Part shown: positions 24,026 to 30,279 of the stretch, one piece after another
How the letters are laid out: each line of letters opens with the position of its first letter
How positions within the stretch are numbered: position 1 is the stretch's first letter
Made by a program: the position numbers and the translations under genes
The notes under the pieces: generated by a model
What the model saw: only the letters and a program-made list of their open reading frames with translations
Told to the model about the DNA's origin: nothing
Database searches by the model: none
Origin: CBDCRK01 sp965220955
GTDB taxonomy: Bacteria; Desulfobacterota; Binatia; Bin18; CBDCRK01
NCBI GenBank assembly: GCA_965220955.1
Contig: CBDCRK010000008.1
Coordinates: 1 to 64,000, forward strand
Length of the DNA: 64,000 nt
Direction of reading: 5' to 3'

Positions 24026-24395
24026 AAACAGCTTCACAGTCGTGGGAAATGCCAGAGTCATGGGCAACCTCACAGTTGACGGCACTTTTCCCAGCCCGCC
24101 AACTCCTGTAATCACCAGCACCCCCGGGGACTTTACGGTGGGGGATGACCTCACAGTAGATGGCGATTTAGATGTAGAGGAGGACGTTCAAATTGATGGT
24201 AGCATGAGAGTTGGAACGGCGGCTGGGGCGGATAGTAGAGATGGTGCGATAGCCGCAACCAGGATAACACTCTCCGGATATGACTGGTTCTTTAATTTCT
24301 CGCGCGGCACAGGTGCCCGAGACGCAGACGACGCGGCAGGCTCTCTCTTGATAAGAGTTAGGGGCAGCCAATATTTTCTCAATTACTACAGTTAG
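24000..24395 (+). pseudogene. C-terminal continuation of the tail hub in another frame
   Basis: After the AAAAAA run at 23993-23998 the frame shifted by +1 reads WTIIQAYVENSFTVVGNARV, GNLTVDGTF, then DFTVGDDLTVDGDLDVEEDV and a C-terminal domain ending QYFLNYYS. The repeated TVxGNxxVxGNLTVDG pattern is typical of trimeric phage fibre segments. It fits directly onto the end of the hub (EPSVDDESIFYYRKQQQ). A one-base homopolymer indel therefore probably truncated the hub by 130 residues. Independent translation from 23958 lacks a ribosome-binding site. Confidence 0.55.
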
Positions 24396-24404
24396 GAGGC
24401 AGGG

Positions 24405-24749
24405 ATGGCAAATCATGTCCAAAAAACAATCAGCGCGGTTAAATCGGCCCCGGACTTTGACCCCACAGACAAGAGTCAGGCCCTGGTAAGAGAATTATCC
24501 CAGGTCAGACTCACAGAGTATCAGGTAGATATAGAGAGGAGGCATTTAAGGGGTCGCGCCCAATATGGGTATCTGGACAATAGCCTTTGGAGGCCCGATC
24601 CTACAAATACTGAGCTATATTTCCAGCTCGAGCCCGAGGCCTATAATGCCCTAGAGGACAGCCTGACCGACCAGAACATAAAAAACCTTACGCCGGCAGC
24701 CCTGTTAAATTTTCTGGTATCTAATCAAAAACTCAAAGAGACAGACTAA
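24405..24749 (+). CDS. Tail-end phage protein, unknown (paralogue A of three)
   Basis: A 114-residue protein with a 5' GGAGGCAGGG site. Its N-terminal half (DPTDKSQALVRELSQVRLTE, YQVDIERRHLRGRAQYGYLD) is followed by YNALEDSLTDQNIKNLTPAA and LLNFLVSNQKL. The final helix pattern (x-AL-x-D...LLxFLxxNQ) recurs in the degraded copy at 24763-25036 and more distantly in the gene at 25058. Position directly after the tail fibre suggests a fibre-associated or chaperone role, but no family is recognised. Confidence 0.6.
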   Translation: MANHVQKTISAVKSAPDFDPTDKSQALVRELSQVRLTEYQVDIERRHLRGRAQYGYLDNSLWRPDPTNTELYFQLEPEAYNALEDSLTDQNIKNLTPAALLNFLVSNQKLKETD

Positions 24750-24762
24750 CACCCAAGCCATC

Positions 24763-25036
24763 GTGAAAAATATCACAACATTTCGCCTTATCAGCGTTAA
24801 TCTGAGCCTGCCCCCCGGGTGGGGGGAGACGATCATCGGCAGCATCCAACTAGGGTATTACGAGAGTGAGACTTGGCACCCACATCCGTATAATCCTAAT
24901 CATCGATTTCTGGCTAACTAGAAATCAGGTCGATGCGCTAGAAGACTACGCTCACGGACGGTAAAATGGAAAACTTCACCATCCATAAGCTCCTCGAATA
25001 CTTGGCTGCTAATCAGGAGATACTGACCACCAACTA
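24763..25036 (+). pseudogene. Degraded paralogue B of the tail-end protein
   Basis: A GTG start gives KNITTFRLISVNLSLPPGWG, IIGSIQLGYYESETWHP and then a TAG. Recognisable pieces of the family follow in broken frames: NQVDALEDYAHG, a TAA, then MENFTIHKLLEYLAANQEIL. These correspond to ALEDSLTDQNIKNLTPAALL and NFLVSNQKL of the gene upstream. At least two disruptions separate the parts, so this is a decayed copy. Confidence 0.5.
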
Positions 25037-25057
25037 GACAGATGTATAGGAGAAGAC

Positions 25058-25408
25058 ATGCCGGACCGAAACCGTAAACTAATTAACCTTTCTAAGCCCC
25101 TACCAATCACCACTATCGACCCACCCAGCGGCCAAACCATCAGTAAGTCACCAACCTGGATAAGATTACTGGGCTACAGTTACAACATAGGCCAGTTCGA
25201 GATAGCCGCTACAGTTCAATATTGCGTAGAGGACAACGAAGGCAACCTACACCTGGACCCACGGGGGATCAAAACGCTCAGCCTCAGCTCAGATGAGACC
25301 AGCAAGATCCTACCCAGCAGGGCCGCCGAGCTGACTCAGGTAGACCTGCTAGACTACTTGAGCAAGATAGACTACCCCGTACTAGAAGCCCGCGCAAAAA
25401 AGGAATAA
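25058..25408 (+). CDS. Tail-end phage protein, unknown (paralogue C)
   Basis: A 116-residue protein with AGGAGAAG upstream of its ATG. The middle (IRLLGYSYNIGQFEIAATVQ, YCVEDNEGNLHLDPRGIKTL) corresponds in layout to the other two copies. The end AELTQVDLLDYLSKIDYPVL resembles a C-terminal helix pattern. About 130 bp downstream, after a repeat, a second version of the same ending (KIDYAALESQQGKR, 25493-25538) is present without a start. It is the last gene before the prophage end. Confidence 0.55.
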   Translation: MPDRNRKLINLSKPLPITTIDPPSGQTISKSPTWIRLLGYSYNIGQFEIAATVQYCVEDNEGNLHLDPRGIKTLSLSSDETSKILPSRAAELTQVDLLDYLSKIDYPVLEARAKKE

Positions 25409-25538
25409 CACACCCACCCCGGCCTACGAACGCGAACGCGAACTCTGAGTTCGCGAGAAGTTCGCCAGTTCGCGGCCACCCCTCCAACTAGACAAGATCG
25501 ATTATGCAGCCCTAGAGAGTCAGCAAGGCAAGAGATAA
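25409..25538. repeat. Repeat cluster followed by a duplicated gene end
   Basis: CACCCACCCCGGCC, two copies of CGAACGCGAACT/TTCGCGAGAAGTTCGCC and GGCCACCCCTCCAACTAGAC are followed by a second copy of the 3' end of the preceding gene. AAGATCGATTATGCAGCCC..TAA at 25493-25538 parallels AAGATAGACTACCCCGTAC..TAA at 25364-25408. The repeat is thus flanked by two versions of one gene end. Confidence 0.65.
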
Positions 25539-25559
25539 TCCTTTCAGGGGAGAGGGGAT

Positions 25560-25629
25560 TAATGGGCTGAAAAAAGCTTTTAAAAGATGATTTTCGATGT
25601 CGCAAAATAGCTGCACGGCTACAACCTCA
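25560..25629. mobile_element. Right end of the Mu-like prophage
   Basis: Read inward on the minus strand the end is TGAGGTTGTAGCCGTGCAGC followed by TATTTTGCGACATCGAAAAT and an AT-rich ATCATCTTTTAAAAGC. It begins with TG, as Mu-family ends do. GCGACAT..AAAATCAT resembles transposase-binding sequence I remember from Mu-like ends. Directly outside it lies a methyltransferase reading frame whose homology stops at this base. The exact end (25629) is inferred from the TG and from where the mod homology stops. The left end lies outside the window. Confidence 0.6.
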
Positions 25630-25840
25630 CCAAATCCGACCAGTCCCGCTCGTCCTTGCCGCGCCAGACGAGCTGCGGGTCAAGGTCACGGTTGCGATGC
25701 TCGTAGGCAACCCGAATGGGGCTTCGCTCGTCCTTGCGCATCACCGACTGGAACTCGGCTGTGGGGATGTTGGTGCGCTTGTTGTCGGTATGGGTGAGCG
25801 TTGCGACGGTCTTTTGGGTTTTGGCTGCTCTCTTTGCCAT
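25630..25840 (-). pseudogene. Type III-like DNA methyltransferase (mod), 5' remnant cut by the prophage
   Basis: The first 70 codons of a site-specific adenine methyltransferase: VATLTHTDNKRTNIPTAEFQ, then RDLDPQLVWRGKDERDWSDL, a well-conserved N-terminal segment of large type III-like Mod proteins. The second methyltransferase in this window (46784) begins comparably (YDPHLDPQLQWAGKAE). Homology stops at DWSDLV and only RL-stop of foreign sequence follows. The catalytic motifs are missing and should lie beyond the other end of the prophage. Its ATG directly abuts the stop of the preceding gene. Confidence 0.75.
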
Positions 25841-26308
25841 CTACATGTCCTCATGCTGTTTTAATACCGCAGGGTAAATAGCACTTGTGGATTGGGCGAT
25901 CATGTCGCCGATCAATTCAGCATGGGGCGAGTTGCCCGGAGGTAATCCCACGATTTCGCCGTGTGACGGGTCGGCTTCGTAGTCGCCCTCGGCAACCAGG
26001 GGCGTGTGAATGAAGCGAAGGCCTTCAAGTTCGCTGCGAACGTACTGTTTTGTTACGCCGACATTCAGTTCGGCAAGACGCCCGCGTTCCCTCATCTTCA
26101 GCCGCGCCAGCCGCCTCACTTCAGCAAGTTGCTCATTCTTTGTACTGTTGCGAAAGCATTCAAGCCAATGAACGGATAATCCGGTATCATCAGGCCGATG
26201 TGCACGTAGGCAGAACGCAGAACCGTCCACCTTTCCGTCTGTGCGGACGCTTGTAGGTTTTACATATCGAACGACATGATTGTCGTCCGGTAGGTCGTTG
26301 CCGGTCAT
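25841..26308 (-). CDS. Unknown protein of a restriction-associated cassette
   Basis: A 155-residue protein with conserved-looking text (DLPDDNHVVRYVKPTSVRTD, GSAFCLRAHRPDDTGLSVHW, ADPSHGEIVGLPPGNSPHAE, LIGDMIAQ). I recognise it as a hypothetical commonly found next to TIGR04255 and restriction genes, but no function is known to me. It overlaps the upstream gene by ATGA and is followed with no gap by the mod remnant, so it belonged to one operon. Confidence 0.65.
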   Translation of the reverse strand: MTGNDLPDDNHVVRYVKPTSVRTDGKVDGSAFCLRAHRPDDTGLSVHWLECFRNSTKNEQLAEVRRLARLKMRERGRLAELNVGVTKQYVRSELEGLRFIHTPLVAEGDYEADPSHGEIVGLPPGNSPHAELIGDMIAQSTSAIYPAVLKQHEDM

Positions 26309-26907
26309 GCTTGCAGGAGTGCCTCGAGTTCGAAGATTCGCACCTGCCGTTTAACGCCTTCAAAGGTATCGCTTCCAGCCACACGCGAGATATGACGGCT
26401 TCCCGTCCGTCGTCGAAAGATCACATATTGCAGAGTACGTTCGCCGAGAAATTGAAGTCCAAGGTGGCTGCCGTCCTCCCCACCCCAAACGGCGCGCAAA
26501 TTGCCATTATCCACGAGTACCACTTCCGCTTTGCGGACGAAGGGCACTGAGGTGACAAATGACCAGAAGTCCGTTTCGGACGCCTTGTTTAAGGCGAAAC
26601 CGTCAAGCACGGCATCGCTGCGTAGTGCTTCGATCCGGCTCCGATATGCCTGGTACACTTCCCGCACCTGTCTTGCCTTGCCGGCAAGCTCGGCCATGAA
26701 GAGGCTTTCCGGGCTGGTCGAGCGAATTGAATCATCGGTGAGCGCAGAAGGGGACTCACTGGCGATGGCACCGGGAAAGAGGACAGGATGGAACTCCGGT
26801 TGACTCGAATCCTGATCCGGGTCAAAGGCCGTCGTGGGGCCATGCTTCATCAGGAGCACGGGCTGTTGGTAGTCCGAGGCGAGCGTACTGGACGGTTCCG
26901 AGATCAT
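26305..26907 (-). CDS. Unknown protein coupled to TIGR04255
   Basis: A 200-residue protein starting MISEPSSTLASDYQQPVLLM. Its first half is probably disordered. The second half is helical then beta (LAGKARQVREVYQAYRSRIE, FWSFVTSVPFVRKAEVVLVD, NLRAVWGGEDGSHLGLQFLG, QYVIFRRR). The WGGEDGSHLGLQFLG strand-turn is striking and probably family-defining. Both ends overlap neighbours as ATGA, so it is translated with the TIGR04255 gene before it and the unknown gene after it. No catalytic motif is recognised. Confidence 0.65.
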   Translation of the reverse strand: MISEPSSTLASDYQQPVLLMKHGPTTAFDPDQDSSQPEFHPVLFPGAIASESPSALTDDSIRSTSPESLFMAELAGKARQVREVYQAYRSRIEALRSDAVLDGFALNKASETDFWSFVTSVPFVRKAEVVLVDNGNLRAVWGGEDGSHLGLQFLGERTLQYVIFRRRTGSRHISRVAGSDTFEGVKRQVRIFELEALLQA

Positions 26908-27722
26908 TGCGTTTCCTCCACTAGCTCCCAAAAGCGAGTTTGAGTGTCCAGGCTTGTCATACCTACAAAGCACCTAAGGATGACGTCATGGGCACGCTCG
27001 AACCATTCATCCGTTCCCGGCTTTGCAATCTGCCCGACGCGGCCACTTGCTTTGATTTCAAACATCAGCACCGGCGCATTCTGTTGTTGAGGGTTAATCC
27101 CGCTACGTATGCCAATGTTGAGCTGCAAATCGGCTGTGACCCCGTACGCGTAATTGCAGTTGAACTCAGGAGAGCCGGAAGCGTTGATACCGGGAGCCAG
27201 AATTGAGAATGAAGGGATGACTTTTGTCGTATCTTGCGGGCCTGTCCAGAACTCGCAGCGTTCTAAGGTATTGACGTAGGTCAGCTCACAAAGGTCGATA
27301 GCAGGTTCTGCTGTGTTGATTTCCCTTCGGATAAATTCGCTGAAAAGACCATAGTATTTATCGAATGTCGGCTTGATGTTCCTGTGGAAGCGCGGGTATT
27401 CGCCGCCTCTGCGACGCCAGTTAAACATAAAAGCGTTTTGCTGAATCTGGATAAGATTGATGCCATCGTCCGCGATAAACCAGTACCTTGGCATGGGGAA
27501 AATCTCATTAGCGACGACAGCTAGTCCGGTGCCCACCGGAGGTTGCTGACGCACAACAGGGAATTCGTTCCTTATCTTTTCCCAAAACAGGCCGATGTGC
27601 TCGCTTCGCAAGTCGGATAACGGCGGGTTGAAGTAGGTGGCTATCACAACTTCATTGATCGGCGGATTTTTGAAGGCTATGGACATTGGCGCTTTCGGCT
27701 CCTGTGGGGTAGCTGCATTCAT
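26904..27722 (-). CDS. TIGR04255 family protein
   Basis: A 272-residue protein with the TIGR04255 pattern: an opening strand PPINEVVIATYFNPPLSDLR, then HIGLFWEKIRNEFPVVRQQP, a central RYWFIADDGINLIQIQQNAF, FNWRRRGGEYPRF, and the final VLMFEIKASGRVG with a helical end. Family members occur in variable islands and their role is unknown. The start at 27722 (MNAATPQEP) is chosen over an upstream TTG and a downstream ATG at 27686 (MSIAF), which has CAGGAG further upstream. The stop overlaps the next gene as ATGA. Confidence 0.75.
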   Translation of the reverse strand: MNAATPQEPKAPMSIAFKNPPINEVVIATYFNPPLSDLRSEHIGLFWEKIRNEFPVVRQQPPVGTGLAVVANEIFPMPRYWFIADDGINLIQIQQNAFMFNWRRRGGEYPRFHRNIKPTFDKYYGLFSEFIRREINTAEPAIDLCELTYVNTLERCEFWTGPQDTTKVIPSFSILAPGINASGSPEFNCNYAYGVTADLQLNIGIRSGINPQQQNAPVLMFEIKASGRVGQIAKPGTDEWFERAHDVILRCFVGMTSLDTQTRFWELVEETQ

Positions 27723-27838
27723 AAGCGGGAGGTACGGGGAACACAGCGTATTGCCAAGGAGCAAACCCTATAAGCTAAAAATTGACGCTTTTGTCAAGCT
27801 ATCCCTCGCGTTCGGCCATATCTGAGTTGGCACTTCCA

Positions 27839-28856
27839 TCATACCTGCTCCCGCCCCGTCTGTGCCTCGATCAACTCGCTGAACTGCTGTTCGATCTCAT
27901 ATACTGCGGTGAATTCGGCAAACGCCCAGCGGCCATACTGGCCCAGGTTGTTCACCCCAGGCACCCAGTAGGTCTCCATGGTGGCTTTCTTCTCCTTGGC
28001 GTCCTCGCGCCGATAGCCTTTGATCTCAACGATCAGGTGCAACGGATCGTCATGACCATCATGCAGCAGGACAACAAAGTCGGGCAGGTAGGTGCGTATT
28101 GTCGAGCCATATCGATATGGGACTTCCAGGCCGAGGTTATGATTCTTGACGTATGCCTTGACCAATGGATGCGACTCGGCGATGCGGCAGAACTCGGCCT
28201 CCCAGTCGCTGTCAAGGATAACCCAGTTGATGTGACAGCGGCGCGCGTCAGTTTCCCAGCGGCTGGTTTTTGACGTGTTGAAGTTCACATGGATAGTGGA
28301 GCCGGTGGGGTTATAAGGATCGAGCATGGCTTTGATGGGCCTCTGGCCCACCAGTGAGCGGGTGATGCCGGCGGTAATGCGTTCGCAGGCCATGTCGGCT
28401 AACTCCTGGTACATCAACTGGGCGGGGTAGGTGCCGCCCTTGCAAACCAGGCAGGTATCGAGCCATTGTTTGGTGAGGCGCTTGAGCTGCCCGAACAGGT
28501 GGAGTTTAGGCTCTTCACCAGGGTCGCGCCACTTGGTGTACAGCAAACGCTTGGCAACGTGGAACGCCAAGGTTGAGCGGCGCAGGTCTTCCCAGATGCT
28601 CCAGACTGAGGTTGACGTCTTCACCAATAATCCCAGCGTTTCTAGTAATAGAGGGACCGACGTCGAAAACAAATTGTTGTTGGTCAAATGATCCTTTGCG
28701 CTTCCTCGGCTTCGGAATCGGCGTGATGAACTCAACGCGACGGCGGCTCTCGATTATCCGTTGTGTTGGCTGACCCTGGTCATCAAGCTCCCAGTGCTGC
28801 GCCGGGTACTTGTAGGGAGAGTTCAGGATAGGCTGTTCAAAGAATCGATTAGCCAT
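27839..28856 (-). pseudogene. Type III restriction endonuclease (BPTD_3080-like), large internal deletion
   Basis: The start at 28856 gives the typical N-terminus MANRFFEQPILNSPYKYPAQ, HWELDDQGQPTQRIIESRRR and FITPIPKPRKRKG. Roughly 90 codons in, the frame is lost. From about 28625 the C-terminal part of the same family follows in another frame (SIWEDLRRSTLAFHVAKRLL, WRDPGEEPKLHLFGQLKRLT) and ends with a PD-(D/E)xK-like nuclease part (LPDFVVLLHDG, HLIVEIKGYRRED, YWVPGVNNLGQYGRWAFAEF). Intact relatives are near 1,000 residues, so the whole helicase core is gone. The protein cannot be a working restriction enzyme. Confidence 0.8.
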
Positions 28857-28914
28857 ATTTAACTTCTCCCCTGATAGCCACTGTTCTATGTTCCTCAGTA
28901 TGGACAAAAGATCG

Positions 28915-29271
28915 TTATAAGACCTCACCATACACATCCGGGTGAAAGCCTACAACAAGCGTCTTCCCCTTACGGATAGTTGGCGCGCGCAGATTCCCCG
29001 AAGGACCCATGACCGCTGAAAGAAGATCATTGCTGGGGGGTTGGCCTTTTGCCACCGAAAACCGTAAGACCTTTTTCCCTTTGACCGCAATCACGTGTGA
29101 GACGGTTTGTATAAGCTGGAGTGCAGCATCACGATCGATCTGTTCTTTGCGTGCGTTCACCTGTGTTGTGGCCGTGCAATCTTTTTGGGCAAGAAACTCT
29201 TGCGCCTTTTTACACGTGACTCAGCTTGGCCGGTGATAATACCAATCTATCCGTATTGTTCCTTTTGCCAT
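28915..29271 (-). CDS. ArsC-family selenoprotein with in-frame UGA
   Basis: Read through one TGA, the frame is a complete 118-residue thioredoxin-fold protein: GTIRIDWYYHRPS-U-VTCKKAQ, then a helix (DRDAALQLIQTVSHVIAVKG), LRFSVAKGQPPSNDLLSAVM and the conserved GPSGNLRAPTIRKGKTLVVG. In the ArsC-like (seleno)protein family this position is Sec or Cys in a U/C-x-x-C motif, here U17 and C20. The start at 29271 has AAAGGAG 5 bases upstream. A hairpin with a G-led loop begins at the right distance after the UGA. Without Sec the first in-frame start (29160) would lose the active site. Substrate unknown; a redox role is inferred. Confidence 0.88.
29187..29206 (-). promoter_or_regulatory. Bacterial SECIS hairpin of the ArsC-like selenoprotein
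   Basis: On the coding strand, GCAAGA and TCTTGC pair around a GTT loop. The outer GG and CC extend the stem past one bulged C. The loop G is 23 nt after the UGA (29221-29223), inside the 16-37 nt window known for bacterial SECIS elements, and a G in the first loop positions is the SelB contact. Confidence 0.78.
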
Positions 29272-29318
29272 CTTAGCTCCTTTATAGTAAGCGGAGAATG
29301 TGGAGCCTGATCAGTCGT

Positions 29319-29966
29319 CTACTTTGGTGATCCCCATTGTATGCTCAATATTTCTCCCGCCACTTTTGCCGGCTTTTGTATGTGCCAGTCGATTACTTCG
29401 ACGCCTTTCTTGCGCACGAATAAATCACACAAATCCCTGAATGGCCCTCGGCCTGGATCGGAAATCAATATCTGCTTCACTGAGGCTTTCTGGGCCCGGT
29501 GAATCAGCCGGCGTAGCGGATCGATAAGACTCTCAGTAAAACAGATGTCCGATGCAACAATAACATCCACCTCCTTTAATAGGTCGCGATGTATTTGATC
29601 GATTCCCCGATTGATATACTGAACCTGCACCTTGTTGGTTTCCGCCATTACAGTGACATAAGGCTCAACGGCGTCGTCTATATCCACACAGGTCACCAAG
29701 GCCCGGTGCTGTTTCGCACAATAGATCCCGGTCAATCCCCAGCCGCATCCCAGATCCATCACCCGTTTGCCAGCAACAAGCTTTGTTTTCTTGAGATAAT
29801 CGATTAACAGCCAGCTGCTTGGCCAGACTTTATGGCCATGCCCCGTGGGTTTATACTTTTTTTTAAGCGGCCGGATTTTTTTATGATTCCCATGCAGAAG
29901 AGTAACGCCATGGGCGTTTGTTTCCAAACGGGCGCTGGCTGTTAATCGAACAGTACTCGGATTCAT
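29319..29966 (-). CDS. Class I SAM-dependent methyltransferase
   Basis: A 215-residue protein with a Rossmann methyltransferase core: motif I VMDLGCGWGLTGIYCAK, an acidic residue after strand 2 (VTCVDIDDAVEPY), and DVIVASDICFTESLIDPL in the post-I/motif IV region. The layout PSSWLLIDYLKKTKLVAGKR before motif I resembles lysine methyltransferases of the METTL/ETFB type. The substrate is unknown. It is transcribed leftward toward the selenoprotein gene, 48 bp away, and may share its transcript. Confidence 0.8.
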   Translation of the reverse strand: MNPSTVRLTASARLETNAHGVTLLHGNHKKIRPLKKKYKPTGHGHKVWPSSWLLIDYLKKTKLVAGKRVMDLGCGWGLTGIYCAKQHRALVTCVDIDDAVEPYVTVMAETNKVQVQYINRGIDQIHRDLLKEVDVIVASDICFTESLIDPLRRLIHRAQKASVKQILISDPGRGPFRDLCDLFVRKKGVEVIDWHIQKPAKVAGEILSIQWGSPK

Positions 29967-30138
29967 AAATCTCTCTCTATCCTCAGAAGAGCAGCGGTGC
30001 TACTGCAAACAGAATTTCGCTGATGACCAGTGCAAAGAAGCAATAGCCCATGATCTCGCGCAACTACCCGCAATGATTTACTCCGACATGGCAAGGAATG
30101 ACGATTCTGCCTAACGAAAACTGAGCGAGGAACGGCTA

Positions 30139-30279
30139 ATGGACAGACTCTCTGATCGATCTGAGATCAAGGAACTTACCTACCGTTACGCATTTTATGC
30201 GGACACCTTTGCAATGGACAAGATGCTGGAACTCTGGGTTAGCGCATCAAGTACTCTGACCCCGATTAATTCTTGTTGA
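30139..30279 (+). pseudogene. SnoaL/NTF2-like gene, N-terminal remnant
   Basis: The frame reads RSEIKELTYRYAFYADTFAM and DKMLELW, the standard start of SnoaL-like (nuclear transport factor 2 fold) proteins, which are normally 130-160 residues. It diverges after LELW and stops inside the 3' end of the opposite gene, so only about 36 genuine codons remain. The rest was lost, apparently by a deletion joining it to the adjacent fatty-acid gene. Confidence 0.6.

Noticed and set aside
29978..30050. 22-codon hydrophobic minus-strand frame (GYCFFALVISEILFAVAPLL)
   Set aside because: Too short to support as a gene; it may be a fragment of a membrane protein.
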